Assembly (NCBI GenBank): GCA_947652115.1
Contig: OX393561.1
Span: forward strand, 44,559,733-44,623,732
DNA length: 64,000 nt
Reading direction: 5' to 3'
Source: Blastomussa wellsi
Lineage: Eukaryota > Cnidaria > Anthozoa > Scleractinia > Plerogyridae
Shown: piece by piece, positions 1 through 10,905 of the stretch
Numbering within the stretch: position 1 is the first letter of the stretch
How the letters are laid out: each line of letters starts with the position of its first letter
Made by a program: the position numbers and the translations under genes
Notes under the pieces: generated by a model
What the model was told of the DNA's origin: nothing
What the model saw: only the letters and a program-made list of their open reading frames with translations
Database searches by the model: none

Positions 1-1056
1 GAGATTCCTTGAATTGATTTGCATTGGATGAAATATATCTTTTAAGTACTAACTCATCTCTCTTGTGGACACGGCTTTGTTATTATGTGGATTCTACAGC
101 TGACGCTATGCAAATTGTTTTGGATTTGATGAGAATTTGAAGAATTTACACAAGGACTCACTTGTTATAAGGGTTGCATTGGCAGTGTTTATTCGGTACA
201 TGCTCTGATATCTGAGGTGTCTATAATTTTATGCCACGTGTCGGTGAAACTTCAATGAAAGATGTGCTAAACACGAACTACACATAATGCCTTCAAAACA
301 ACCGCGCAGCAATACATCAAACATGTAAGCAAGCCGCCGTTTACGATACCGGGTCTAAGCCAAAAATTTACAATGGATCTTGAAATATCTTTCTCTCTGA
401 CACTCCAATGATTTCTCGACATTTTGGGCTCTCTGGTGTTAATTGAATGAAAGTTTTGTTAATATAAAAACTGCCGTGTAAGAACTCACACCGATTGGGC
501 AAAATAATACGCGTACAAAGCCAATCAGGAGCCAGCATTTGCCGAGCCATTTGGAAATGGTTTGGAGAGACTCTGTTCCCAGGGGCTCGTTCAGCAATTA
601 TTGAAAACTTCGCCGCTCTGAATTCTGCCCCGGGGATGGTTGACAGCGGCAACAATCTTACCAGTGCGAACCTGCTAACTGACAATTAACATATCGCACA
701 CAAGTCATAACACGAACAGTTTTGTGGGTTTTTCCTCTTCGAATTTACAAGCCTAAAAGCGGAGCTCCGTATTTTTGCTGGTTCTTAATAATTTCTCTGA
801 AATAAATAATAATTAAAAACGTGAACTCAAATTGTAGAATTTCATCTAAGAATGACCATAAAAAGTTAAAAAATGCTGCCAGAAGAAAAAAAATCCGACC
901 TGAGCCCGCGATCAATGAAGAAAACCAATGCCTGGTCAGCGGTCAACTTCAAAAAAACACGTTGTCTCGATGAGTTCTAACCTGGGCCCGCGATATGGTC
1001 ATGTGATACTGGTCAGCGGATACCTCTATTTGACAGCTATCAATTGATCATAAAAT
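1..1056. other. Gene-poor flank
   Basis: I see no supported gene. Open frames at 368-689 on both strands show no recognisable domain. A motif near 752-775 (AAGCGGAGCTCCGTATTTTT) recurs in diverged form near 23027-23047, so this looks like old interspersed repeat. Confidence 0.5.
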
Positions 1057-1314
1057 TGTAAAATTAAACGAAACTTACCGTAAGTTGAAGTTTGATTGAG
1101 ATTCTACGAAGTCATTGGTCTGGAGCTAAGGAGTCAGGTGAGATATGCGCGCGAAACCAGAGCGGTCACACTTTAAAGGCGAATGATCAGGACTGTTGTA
1201 ATAATAGGGTGGGTAGCCCAGATGGGAGGGCACCTGACTCCTTAGCTCCAGACCAATGACTTCGTAGAATCTCAATCAAACTTCAACTTACGGTAAGTTT
1301 CGTTTAATTTTACA
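1057..1314. repeat. 84-bp inverted repeat outside the DIRS element end
   Basis: Bases 1057-1140 are repeated in reverse complement at 1231-1314, with a loop of about 90 bp. The loop start (1141-1172) is the reverse complement of 5624-5655, the DIRS leader just inside its left inverted repeat. The arms also contain a diverged relative of that terminal repeat (CTAAGGAGTCAGGTG against CTAAGGAGTCACGTG). It resembles the internal complementary region of DIRS elements, or the remains of a related element's end, but it lies outside the perfect terminal repeat. Confidence 0.75.
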
Positions 1315-1359
1315 ATTCTACTTCGTCATTGGTCAATGTCGCTAAGGAGTCACGTGAGA
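1315..1359. repeat. Inverted terminal repeat of DIRS element (3' side)
   Basis: These 45 bp are a perfect reverse complement of 5656-5700. They bracket the three ORFs of the element. A perfect match indicates recent insertion or homogenisation. Confidence 0.85.
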
Positions 1360-1520
1360 CTTTAAAGCGTCATGATCATGAGCAAAAACCATGAACATCA
1401 ATAAAATTTAATGCAAAATAGCAACAACAGGGTGCTGAACAAAGCACATATCACTTAGAAATATCTTCCAGTGAGTAACAGTAACAATATGAACAAGTCT
1501 GGTCAATCATGTAAGAAGTA

Positions 1521-2750
1521 TTAACAGCTGTTATGCAAAAGTTCATGCCCAAAATTTTTGGCAGTGTCTTGGATAGGCTTATTGTAAAATCGAGCAAAGG
1601 TGCTCTCACTACTCCAACCTGCTGTAGACAAGATAGTGTCAATAGGGACCAGTTTTTCCTTTGCAGCTGAAGTTGCAGCTGCTCTTGTGCTGTGAGCTTT
1701 ATACACACTAGTGTCAATTCCTGCTTTGGTCATGACATTCTTGAGCCACCGAGCAATGGTGTTAGTTGACACCGGTTTGTGAGGTTTCTGATGGCCAATC
1801 AGCAACTGGTCAGCTTCACCTCTTAGTTGAGATGTCCTGTCAATATAGGCTTGTAGATGACGTACAACACACAGGTTCTTGTCAGGCTCGTATGCCAAAA
1901 ACTCAATTCGACCCAGATGCTTACCTGGCCGAGTGGTCTTCAGAGGGGTGTCAATCGTAAATACACATTTGTCTGCAGTTAAGGCCATTGAGGTTAGAGT
2001 GAGAGCCTTCAGTGTCTGCACTCTCTGGCCAGACAAGAGAGCAAGTAACATGGTTAGCTTCCAAGACATGTCTCTAAGACTCAATTCCACTCCAAGATTC
2101 CAGGTGGCAAGTACCTTTAGGACAGAGTTTACGTCCCATATTTCTTTGTATCGTGGAAGGGAAGGCCTAGTTTCAAAAGCGCCTTTAACAAACCTGGTAA
2201 CAAGCGGATGGCTGCCAAAGTGAACACCCCCTGGAAGCACAATAAGTGATGACAGGGCACTACGTGCAGTGTTTATACAGCTGTACCCTACACCAGTAGT
2301 AAATAGTTCTCCAAGGAAATTTATACCATCCTGTAAAGTGGCCTGAAGGGGATTAATGTTCCGTCGACTGCAGAATGATTCCCACTTCTTGTGGTAAATT
2401 CGGTACTGAGTTGTGGTGCCTGATCTCCAGGACTGCAAGATGATCCTTGAAGCTTCTGTCGAAATTCCTTGGCTTTCAAGAGATCTCCAGACAAGTGACA
2501 CATCAGCAGCTCCAGTTTTGGATACAGAGGGTGGATCATTTCTGGGCTGCTTGGGAGAAACAGCAACCTCTTTCTGCAGGGTAGTAGTACTGGATTGTCG
2601 ATCAGCATTCTCATCAAGACAGGCCACCATGTTTGGGTTGGCCATTTTGGAACAATGATAATTCCTTGAACCCTCTCCCATTGAATCTTTTGCAATACTC
2701 TGCTGATAAGAGAAAATGGAGGGAACATATAAGGCACATATTGCTTCCAT
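1521..2750 (-). CDS. Tyrosine recombinase of DIRS element
   Basis: The 409-aa frame encodes a phage-integrase-type tyrosine recombinase, which in DIRS elements inserts a circular DNA intermediate into the genome. Residues about 95-195 look like the SAM-like N-terminal DNA-binding domain. The catalytic set is visible: Arg in LLSGQRVQTL (about residue 243), His-x-x-Arg in YKAHSTRAAAT (353-356), Trp in AGWSS (379) and nucleophile Tyr in ARFYNKP (389). The frame starts with ATG at 2750 but overlaps the polymerase ORF by 430 bp. The conserved domain begins after that overlap, so translation may start at an internal Met or by another route. All catalytic residues are present and the frame is unbroken. 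Confidence 0.88.
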   Translation of the reverse strand: MEAICALYVPSIFSYQQSIAKDSMGEGSRNYHCSKMANPNMVACLDENADRQSSTTTLQKEVAVSPKQPRNDPPSVSKTGAADVSLVWRSLESQGISTEASRIILQSWRSGTTTQYRIYHKKWESFCSRRNINPLQATLQDGINFLGELFTTGVGYSCINTARSALSSLIVLPGGVHFGSHPLVTRFVKGAFETRPSLPRYKEIWDVNSVLKVLATWNLGVELSLRDMSWKLTMLLALLSGQRVQTLKALTLTSMALTADKCVFTIDTPLKTTRPGKHLGRIEFLAYEPDKNLCVVRHLQAYIDRTSQLRGEADQLLIGHQKPHKPVSTNTIARWLKNVMTKAGIDTSVYKAHSTRAAATSAAKEKLVPIDTILSTAGWSSESTFARFYNKPIQDTAKNFGHELLHNSC

Positions 2751-4441
2751 GATAAGTGAAATGCATCAACTGCCACAGCCCCTGGATCAGGGTGCCAGGA
2801 GACATAAGGCTGAAGCTGGTGGTTTAGTCTGGAAGCGAATAAGTCAATATTGGGCACAACCTTAACTACATTGAGGCAGTCCCTGAAAATAGTTCTGTCT
2901 AGTGTCCACTCAAGTTGTGAGTGAGACTGTCTGGATTGTTTATCAGCTTCCACATTCTCTATGCCTGGGATATGGACAGCTGTAAGCCAAATATTTCTTT
3001 CAGCACACCATAACCAAATTTCTTTGGCAAGGTCATTTCTTTTCTCAGAGCTACTAGTACCCATATGGTTTACATCAGACAGGGCAGTCATATTATCAAC
3101 CATGACTTTCACATGCTGCCCATTAAGGATCGATGAAAAAGATTTCAGAGCCAAGTAAATGGCCAGGAGCTCCAAATAGTTTATGTGGTTTCTGGCCTCC
3201 TCTGGAGTCCAGTGGCCACCTGTACTGGTGTCATTTAGGGCACAGCCCCAGCCAGTGGATGAGGCATCAGTGGTCATGACAACAGAAGGCTCACCATGAC
3301 TAATGACATTGTAGCTTGCTTCAAGGTGTGTGTTCCACCACATTAATTCTTTACAAGCTTTCTCTGATACTTTCATAAAAGCATCATAATCACCCTTGCT
3401 GTATCTTAGGGCCAGAGTTTTCTCCCTCTCTAATTGGCGGAAATAAAGTGGGCCAAACATGACACCTGGGAAACTAGATACCATATACCCAAGGGCCCTG
3501 GAAACCTCCCGTATAGTGGTTTTGGGGGCCTTGATAAGCTTGGTACAGACTGATTGTAGCTTGTCAATTTTTTCATTTGTCAAATAAATTTTCATCTGGA
3601 CTGAGTCCAAGACAAACCCCAAAAATACTAACTTTTGTGTAGGGGTAAAAATTGACTTCTGAGGGTGAAGAATGAAACCCAATGAGAGGAACATTTTCAC
3701 AGTGTCTAGGACATTAGCTAAGCATTCCTCATAACTTCCACCTTGTAGGTATGAGTCATCAATATAAGGTGAGTTTATATGTCCAAGTTGCCTCAAAACT
3801 GCGTAGGCTGGCTTCATAAGTTTGGTGAACTTTCTCGGACAGAAAGCTAAGCCATTAGGAAAACAGGTAAACTGATACAATTTACCAGCCCATTCAAACT
3901 TAAGGTACTTCTGGTGTGCAACCGCAATGGGGACAGAGTAATAGGCGTCCTTTAGATCCACAGATGCCATATAGCAGTTAGGTGTTATAAGGCTTATTAC
4001 ACTTTGAAGTGTATCCATTTTAAAGTGGTTGTATTGTACATGCTTATTCAGGTTTTTAAGATTTAGTATCATCCTGTGAGATCCATCTTTTTTGGGTCGC
4101 ACAAAAACAGAAGAGATAAACTCCCCTGGCTCATGTCTGGTTTTAACAATAACTGCTTTCTTAAGCAGGCTTGTAACCTCTTTAGAAATGATAGCATTTT
4201 CTGCAGCACTAAAACATTTCATTGTAGGGGTGTGTGTTTGACAAGGCTTAGTGTCAAATTCAATGTATTGCCCTGACACCATTTGAAGAATCTCAGTGTC
4301 TGAGGTAATTTTTTGCCAACAATGGACAAATTTTGCCAGCCTACCGCTTTTGAAGCAACTTATTTGTTCAACAAGGTAAGCTATTAGTGTAGGAATAAAG
4401 CCTTCAAACTGATGTACCTGTAGCAATTGAAGCTTTGGCAT
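2321..4441 (-). CDS. Reverse transcriptase/RNase H polyprotein of DIRS element
   Basis: The frame is open from 4510, but its first ATG is at 4441, 17 nt past the gag stop, giving about 706 aa. Numbered from 4510, the reverse transcriptase lies at about 120-310, with the first catalytic Asp in SVDLKDAYYS (185) and the active-site box YIDD (249-252). RNase H follows at about 408-530, with Asp in VMTTDASSTGWG (415), Glu in NYLELLAI (447), Asp in VMVDNMTAL (472) and Asp in EADKQSR. After it comes the C-terminal region typical of DIRS polyproteins, with IDLFASRLNHQL and the WPTQTWWP motif (about 553-640). The enzyme would copy element RNA into DNA. Production as a fusion with gag by frameshift is possible, since the two frames overlap upstream of 4441. 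Confidence 0.92.
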   Translation of the reverse strand: MPKLQLLQVHQFEGFIPTLIAYLVEQISCFKSGRLAKFVHCWQKITSDTEILQMVSGQYIEFDTKPCQTHTPTMKCFSAAENAIISKEVTSLLKKAVIVKTRHEPGEFISSVFVRPKKDGSHRMILNLKNLNKHVQYNHFKMDTLQSVISLITPNCYMASVDLKDAYYSVPIAVAHQKYLKFEWAGKLYQFTCFPNGLAFCPRKFTKLMKPAYAVLRQLGHINSPYIDDSYLQGGSYEECLANVLDTVKMFLSLGFILHPQKSIFTPTQKLVFLGFVLDSVQMKIYLTNEKIDKLQSVCTKLIKAPKTTIREVSRALGYMVSSFPGVMFGPLYFRQLEREKTLALRYSKGDYDAFMKVSEKACKELMWWNTHLEASYNVISHGEPSVVMTTDASSTGWGCALNDTSTGGHWTPEEARNHINYLELLAIYLALKSFSSILNGQHVKVMVDNMTALSDVNHMGTSSSEKRNDLAKEIWLWCAERNIWLTAVHIPGIENVEADKQSRQSHSQLEWTLDRTIFRDCLNVVKVVPNIDLFASRLNHQLQPYVSWHPDPGAVAVDAFHLSWKQYVPYMFPPFSLISRVLQKIQWERVQGIIIVPKWPTQTWWPVLMRMLIDNPVLLPCRKRLLFLPSSPEMIHPLYPKLELLMCHLSGDLLKAKEFRQKLQGSSCSPGDQAPQLSTEFTTRSGNHSAVDGTLIPFRPLYRMV

Positions 4442-4458
4442 GATATCATCATCAGTGT

Positions 4459-5586
4459 TTATTTTTTGCTGGTTTCCTCCTTTTTCTTCCAGTTTCTCTG
4501 TGGTTTCCACTTGGACTGGAAGTGGCCCTTGCCTAAAAAAGGCTGGCTCTGTTTCTGTCGATATGGAGGTTTGGTGGAAGATTTGGAGCTATTGTGAACA
4601 GCCGTATGACTTATTCGATTTGATGCTCGAATCGCAGTAAGCTGCGACTGAAGCTCGTCGCCAAATAGCAAGGTTGTAACCGGTGTTTGAGAAGAACACA
4701 GTGACCCATACTCCTTGTTTAGGTTGGGTTTGATAGCTTCCCGTCTACGTAGCGAGAGCTCGTAATTCGTGTGGCCCAACAGGGCAATAGCATCGATTTG
4801 TGCTGTGAGTAATGCACTCGTGTCAAGCTTCCTACCTTGGCTTCTAAAATCCATGAGCGTCTGGGTTGATTGTGCAATAATGGCTCCAACCTTCACTATC
4901 ATGTTCTGAATAGCGGACAATCTGAGGTCCTGCTTTTTCCCATAATGGGATAATTTTTCCCAAATCTCAGGGTTCACCTTGGGAGCAACAAGTTTCTCGC
5001 AGTTTTCAGGGCGATCGTATTTCTCGACCGTTTCTTTGACCTTGTTCTCGCCAAGTTTTGAAGCCCATCTCTTATTGATAATTTCAGCAAGTTGCTTAGA
5101 GATTGGGCTGCTCACTTTGTCATCTTTGGAGAAGTCTAGGGCCAGTTTCTTTAAAAGTTCGTCTTCGCCATCATTTTTGCAGGAGTCCTGCGAGCTGGCG
5201 GACGACTTTTTGGCGCCTTCAGCCTCGTTCTCCGCGTTGGTCGCAAGAAGCTCGTGAACGTCTGCATCATCGCTCTCACTGTCAGTTTCACCTTCTTCAC
5301 TGACTTCAACTCGAGACTTCTTTGTTTTCCCATTTAAAGGGTTTAAATTCCCAGAGCGAGCGTCTCGCTTTGCTGGGCACTGCTTTGACAAAGTAGCGAA
5401 CGCTTCACCCATGGCGGACATTGAACCCGCCATGTGATCCATGTTTTGGTTCAATTTTGCGAGTACACTCAATAGCGAGTCGCTATTTTCGAGTGCAGAT
5501 TCTTCTAAAAGGTCGTCCTCAATTTCCTCTGTGGAAGGAGGCCCCGTTCCTTCGGGGTTATCTTCGGAATTTGTTGAGTTCGCCAT
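4459..5586 (-). CDS. Gag-like ORF1 of DIRS element
   Basis: This 375-aa ORF is the first of the element, starting at an ATG 70 bp inside the left inverted repeat. The N-terminal third is strongly acidic (runs of Glu, Asp and Ser). A central helical region (about 160-300) is followed by a Lys/Gln/Arg-rich C-terminus ending in KKKEETSKK. I see no zinc knuckle. Position, size and the acidic-to-basic charge change fit the structural protein that packages element RNA, as in other DIRS ORF1 products. The role is inferred from position; no catalytic motif is visible. Confidence 0.75.
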   Translation of the reverse strand: MANSTNSEDNPEGTGPPSTEEIEDDLLEESALENSDSLLSVLAKLNQNMDHMAGSMSAMGEAFATLSKQCPAKRDARSGNLNPLNGKTKKSRVEVSEEGETDSESDDADVHELLATNAENEAEGAKKSSASSQDSCKNDGEDELLKKLALDFSKDDKVSSPISKQLAEIINKRWASKLGENKVKETVEKYDRPENCEKLVAPKVNPEIWEKLSHYGKKQDLRLSAIQNMIVKVGAIIAQSTQTLMDFRSQGRKLDTSALLTAQIDAIALLGHTNYELSLRRREAIKPNLNKEYGSLCSSQTPVTTLLFGDELQSQLTAIRASNRISHTAVHNSSKSSTKPPYRQKQSQPFLGKGHFQSKWKPQRNWKKKEETSKK

Positions 5587-5655
5587 AAGAAAAATTTAAC
5601 GTGCAACTACTACAAAGGTTCGCTTGCAAGTGACCGCTCTGGTTTCGCGCGCATA

Positions 5656-5700
5656 TCTCACGTGACTCCTTAGCGACATTGACCAATGACGAAGTAGAAT
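5656..5700. repeat. Inverted terminal repeat of DIRS element (5' side)
   Basis: Perfect reverse complement of 1315-1359. It lies 70 bp upstream of the gag-like start codon. The leader just inside it (5624-5655) is duplicated in inverted form at 1141-1172. Confidence 0.85.
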
Positions 5701-6659
5701 TGATGCCCTATAACAAAGATGTAAGCTGATAAGGCTGACAAGGCATAGCTATGGCCGCCATGTTGCGCGACTCCTCCGTCGTCGTCGTCGTCGTGCGTAC
5801 GCGCCCACGAGCAATACCGCTAGCCATGATAACCATGAGAAGATCAACTCATGGGTTTCGTTTTCTTTCCCATATGAGTATGGGGCTCCGCTGGGCGGCT
5901 CTTCGGGCCGCTGGAGCTCCGCTATTAAACATCAAAACTGGCGCGAAAGGTTGCTCAAAATCCAAAATAGGACAGGCAGTGTCTGAGAAAAAATAAATTA
6001 AACCCCGCATTTTGTCTTGCAGTGAGGACACTGACGAACCGTGAACACTTGGCCTTTGAGTTTCCTATACATTTTTTACCATTATCCAATGTTAGCCGTT
6101 CATATAAACAGAAGAATTAGCTTTCTTAGGTGCTGAAAACGCTAATCCCGGAGTAATCCTTCGGCCCATACCAAGTAGCTCCCATTGCATAATCATAAAA
6201 ATATGTAAAAATAAATGTCAATTGCAAGTGTTCACGGTCTGAGTGTCCGCACTGTAACTGAAGATCGGTCAACCAGAGAAATGTACATATGCAGTCCCAT
6301 GGGGGGAGGGGGGGGGGGGGTTGCGCGATGGGTGCGCTCGCACCCCCGACAGGCTGCGGAGGCCTACTTTTTTGTTGACTACGATGTAAAAACGTATATA
6401 TAGTACAGTATAATTCTGTTCGGATTTTCAATTTTATTTCTATTTTTGTTCTTTATGAATAGTGACATTATCCTCCAATGTTATAAAATACATGCGTAAA
6501 GTGGTCTCTTCGCTAAAAAAAATCCATTTTGAAGTTGAAAAGTTTGAGTAACATCCACGTTGTTAAGTTCGCTTTTGGCTACCTGTTTTTGCATCATATT
6601 GCCTTCAAATCGCACGCAATGTAATTTCAGACAACCTTAGTTTCAAAATTCTTTCCGGT
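5701..6659. other. Intergenic, repeat-rich
   Basis: No supported gene. It holds a short (CGT)n run near 5778-5795, a poly-G tract near 6301-6320 and a short inverted repeat at 6021-6256. Open frames here are small and cross the simple repeats. Confidence 0.5.
6021..6256. repeat. Inverted repeat
   Basis: A segment ending CCGTGAACACTTG (about 6021-6053) is matched in reverse complement by CAAGTGTTCACGG and following bases (about 6227-6256), both including the GGACACTGA/TGAGTGTCC element. It is probably a small non-autonomous transposon. Confidence 0.55.
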
Positions 6660-6689
6660 GGCGTGGGGGGGGGGGGGGGGGGCTCTCCT

Positions 6690-7115
6690 CGCATGACGTC
6701 ACGATTTCTCGAGGTAGCCATCCTTTAGCAAGGGAATCCACGTTCCAGCGTTCATATAAGTTTAGTCCAAACCGTGTGAACTTACCATGCTTATAGCAAA
6801 CATTGGAAGCAAATTTATGAAGGCGGAAATTGATAGGTAAATAAACATAAAAATGTAGTATAAATTTCAACCTTAAATATTCAGGGTTTTTTAAAAAGTG
6901 CCAAAAGGTTCAAATATTCAGACATTCTCTCGTTTTTCCTCAGTGTTGGTTGGTGGCAAACCACTGAATATTTAAGTTTAAAATTTATACTAACTAGAGG
7001 TACATTGTTTTATGTTCATTTACCTCTCAATTTCCACCCCTGCACCTTCATAATTTTGTTTCCAATACTTGTTATAATCATCGTAAGTGTGCACTTTTCG
7101 TGACGTCATGCACAT
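6690..7115. repeat. Foldback element with long diverged arms
   Basis: Bases about 6690-6885 and 6955-7115 are diverged reverse complements. Shared landmarks are GCATGACGTCACG at the outer ends, then TTTATGAAGG, AGGTAAATAAACATAAAA and TTAAATATTCAG towards the centre. A poly-G tract of about 19 bases (6664-6682) adjoins the left end. Confidence 0.7.
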
Positions 7116-7223
7116 GCGGTGCGTTTTTTAAAGCATCTGAGAGAATTTATACTGAATGGTTGCGGGCGGTCAGTAGAAACTCCAGTCGGTTATAATAAAT
7201 TCTGATTATGTTAGTAATTTTGT

Positions 7224-7453
7224 TAAAGGAGCCAGTGTCACGGCAATTGAAGTCATTTTCCCATTTACTTCCAAATTGAAGGGAATCTGAAAGTAAGAGT
7301 TTTCTAATGCCAAAAAACATCAACGGGATAATAAAATGCTGAAATTATACAAGGATGCTCTCGAATGACAACGATATATACCGATTACAAACGACAAACT
7401 TGAAAAAACTTGCCAGTTTTTTCAAGATGAGTTTCCGTGACGTAGATCCTTTA
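7224..7453 (-). repeat. Non-autonomous inverted-repeat element, copy 1
   Basis: It begins TAAAGGAGCCAGTGTCACGG and ends with an inverted version (TTTCCGTGACGTAGATCCTTTA). The interior is related, in reverse orientation, to 30430-30577 and 34371-34533, including CCATTTACTTCCAAATTGAA and GCCAGTTTTTTCAAGATGAG. Confidence 0.7.
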
Positions 7454-10446
7454 ATAAGGACGAGTTACCCCTTCAATTTCAGCGTTTTCTTGCGAAAAGG
7501 GAATCATTTGCTGCTTCGCGAAATTGCATTTTTCATGTTTTGGGCTTCCCGGCTCCAGTCTTGATGATAAACGGTTATCACTTTTACCTAAACATATATT
7601 TTCCGAAAACATTTCAAGCAATGCAGATGTTAAAGAAACATAAATCTTCAATAAAAATTCAATAATCTAGTCACCTGATATACCTTTCTACCAGGAAACC
7701 AGAGGTCGGACCGTCTAGTAAATAAAGACGTCATATAAAATAGACATTATGCTCTGTTAAATCTTCTGCATACTGAAATCATTTAGTGATAATGGGCTTT
7801 TTGCAAAATCTCTGTCTCTGCATGACATTGACGAGGTGGACATCGAAGGGCAAAAACAACGAGAGATCCAGTGGAAAGTCTGGTGCCGAAGTTATCACCT
7901 GCAAGCCCATTCTCGTCCCCGTGGCCCTTTTCTTTTCTCTTAACAGACTGGGCCTTGGCACGAAAAACAAAGGGCTCTGGGGACATAAGATGTTAAAAAA
8001 AGTCAAATTTTCTTTATTGGCTCGCCAGCCGCCATATTGCAGCAAACAAAATGTAGAAACATCAATGCTATAGAGTATTTTCACACACGTGGCAAGCGGC
8101 CATATTGGATTGCTGAAACAAAAGATGATATTTTCATAACAATAGAGTTCAATTCCCGAAGGACACCAATATGGCATCCGTTTCTTTGTTTTGGGACACC
8201 AATATGGCCGCCGTGACGTCATGTGAAAACACTCTATAAACATGAATTCCGGAAGTCCTAGAATCTGGGACTGGAAGAGCCCTTCGTTTCTCGTGCCAAG
8301 GCCTCGCCGGCTATAAGAAAAACAAAAAGGGCTATGGGGACGAGAATACTGCAAGCCTTCGCCGCTTGCAGGTTTTTGACGACGCTATGGCGAGGTTCAT
8401 TAATCTCGAAAGTTGATCACTTTATTAGACACAAACTCGGTTTGAGGTATCAGTATTGCCTGACTGATGCAAAGCTGTCTTTTTTAATATACATGCATAT
8501 TTTGAAAATCGATCATGAATTATAAGAGTCTTTTAAAGCCTTGACTAAATATAACTGATACTGAACATGTAAGAGGAAATTTGTTTTTATTAACCCTGAT
8601 ATTGTTGTCAATGGCCAGCTGGTTTGCAATAACACACTATCAAGTGTTCATAAAGTCCTTTATGCTTCGACTTGTGCATGCGGTAAACAGATATTGTCAC
8701 CATTAATGATCTCTTAGCCTACTTTAAGGAATACTCTGTTTTTATGTATATTTCTACCACATAACGGAATTTGTATTTCGTTTTTTGTCAACTTTTCATG
8801 ACACACATTTTGCTTTGAATGGATCTACATGTCCATGTAATATATTCACACCTTATTATAAAGACCGCTATAGAACTACTGTTAACATTTGCCAAATTGT
8901 TCAGTTCTTGCTAGATTTGTCAATGTTGTCCATGCGTGCAAACAGACTTGCATTGGTAGTCGTGTTGACCGAGTCCTATCCGAATTATAATCTCAGTTTT
9001 TGTTGATGTTGTGCTAAACGATCAACACTGCTAAGTTTTCTGAGGCAGTGTTGTCGCCTGTGTATATTGAGAGATGTTAAAAAAAGGTAAAATGCTAGAG
9101 ATCTCGAGTGTTAACGGACGGAAACGGATAGTACAGGCATAAATTCCTGTGCTTGACTGTTTTTGTGATTGTAAACCAACGCATATAAACCAGACTATAC
9201 CACCTTGACATCGTTGTGAATTTCACTAGAGAATGCAGGTAAAATACCGACAGCTAAAGCTTGCAGAAACGACAAATGGGCATTGATGTTTGCTGCCTTC
9301 TTCAAGTACAACTTGTAACACTCGAATACCAAGGGCATACTTACAGGTCTCCGCCCAACACAATGGACGCAAAGGGCACCAAAGTGAATAAATCATGATG
9401 AATGTAACTAGTTGCTCACGAAATTAATTTCCACCTTTCTTTCTCCAGGATAAAAGTATGCCTACAAAACTTATTTATATTAATGAATACCATTTCTTCA
9501 AGCGCAAATGAGAACTTAGAAGAGCTTTCACCGGAGATGTGCACTCTAGTTTCGTGAACCGAGTTAGTTTGGTCGTCTGGCAGATCCGTTTAATATTTTT
9601 CATTACCGAAAGGGTCATTTCCTTGATGATTCCAACTGCCTAAAAAAGGTGAATATATTTTGAGATAACGGAACTACGATTTTAAGACAATCTTCTTAAA
9701 GAGACACAGTCAGCTTTGGAACCGCACTGACCTGGACATTAGTTTTCTCACTTTAAAAAAAAGTTTATCTCAATCTTCGAAGTGTTTCACTCAATTTTCA
9801 ATCGTTTACTGAAAATTTGTTTTTGAGTTTGCTTTTGCTCATCCATATATGTTATTCATCCTATGATATTATTTTATCATATTTGGTTTAAAAAACAGTT
9901 TTTACCATAACTGCAGAAATTCTCGCGCGCTCATTGGCTGACATTCGCGGTCTAAATATTCATCGAAACACAAAAAAGCGAAAGCCTGGGTTCCAGGTTG
10001 CACGCGCGTTGAAAACTATCAAAAACAGTTCAATCCGCGCTCAAACTTTTTACAGTTTTGGTGCTGTTGGTTCTTAGAAATCAGCAACAAATTGCACCTT
10101 TAAAGGGGAAATCATCAAATTCGTTTTCAAGATGAATATGGATCGGGATTGAATTAATATGTGAAGGGAAAACTCCAAAGTTTGACGTGAAACTTGTCGA
10201 AGTTATCGTTTATTTTTGCCATGTTCTGCCGAGGAACAGCGAGTGGACAGAACTTTGTATTACTTCATCTGGTTTTCGAGAATTTCCGAATGGAATAAAG
10301 GTTAGTTGTTAAAATTCTGTTTGGCTTTGAGTTACTTTATGTAATTTGAAGTTTGTTGTTCTGTAAGTTTCGAATCGGTTCGCTCGCACTTTTACTTGAA
10401 TCGTGAAAGCAAGTCTTCGTGTAATCATTTTGGCTTTGTTTTATTA
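7454..10446. other. Intergenic without recognised gene
   Basis: No exon or RNA gene is recognised. Bases 7900-8345 are mixed repeat: GGGGACGAGAAT and GACACCAATATGGC motifs also appear near 32250-32370 and, loosely, 38460-38540. The open frames at 7779-8354 lie in this repeat and overlap on both strands without domains. Confidence 0.45.
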
Positions 10447-10905
10447 ATAATGGTAATAGGACTGAGTGGAGTCCAATTCGGTCTGTAATCATACGAGTGA
10501 TTAAAAAAATCGGACGACCGCGAAGCGGGAGTCTGGTTTGTTAATCATGAGTATGATTACAGACAGAATTGGACGACACGATGTCCTGTTACCAAGTCAT
10601 CATAACCATTACAATTTCCAAAAAACAAAAAGTTTTCCTTGAAAAAAGCTTTTAATACAATTCTTAAAATATGATAATTACAATTTCCGAAAAATATACA
10701 GAGAATAGCTTGAGTCATTTTGGAAAAGCCCCAGCTGTGAAGGGTAAGTTTCTGTTGGTATAGTGATTGTAATCAATGTGGTGATTGGTGGATTTAGCTG
10801 ACAGGAATTAAAATGATTGGCTTATGCAACTGTCCGATTACAACTTTGCAGATTAATTAATGCACAATCAGTTATGAGGAAATTGTAATGGTTACGATTA
10901 TGGTA
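10447..10905. repeat. Foldback repeat family, copy 1
   Basis: About 460 bp, closely similar to 41803-42275. The first part is a hairpin: GGACTGAGTGGAGTCCAATT near 10460 is mirrored by AATTGGACGACACGATGTCC near 10570, around a centre at about 10520. A second inverted pair follows, CATAACCATTACAATTTCC (10602) and GGAAATTGTAATGGTTACG (about 10878). Confidence 0.75.

Larger units (their letters stand above)
1315..5700 (-). mobile_element. DIRS-type tyrosine-recombinase retrotransposon, apparently intact
   Basis: Three long ORFs on the minus strand run in the order gag-like, RT/RNase H with the DIRS C-terminal domain, then tyrosine recombinase. The recombinase overlaps the end of the polymerase ORF. 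Perfect 45-bp inverted terminal repeats flank them. This order, inverted repeats instead of LTRs, and a recombinase instead of an integrase define DIRS elements. I see no stop or frameshift inside the ORFs. DIRS elements make no target duplication, and none is seen. The outer limit on the low-coordinate side is uncertain and may reach about 1057, because the adjoining hairpin carries element-derived sequence. Confidence 0.9.

Noticed and set aside
5751..5996. 81-aa frame with a Val run near 5778
   Set aside because: The Val run is a (CGT)n repeat and the rest matches interspersed repeat sequence (compare 23640-23740).
7779..8354. 191-aa open frame on the minus strand
   Set aside because: It lies in interspersed repeat with overlapping open frames on both strands, no domain and low-complexity repeated phrases (PYWCP).
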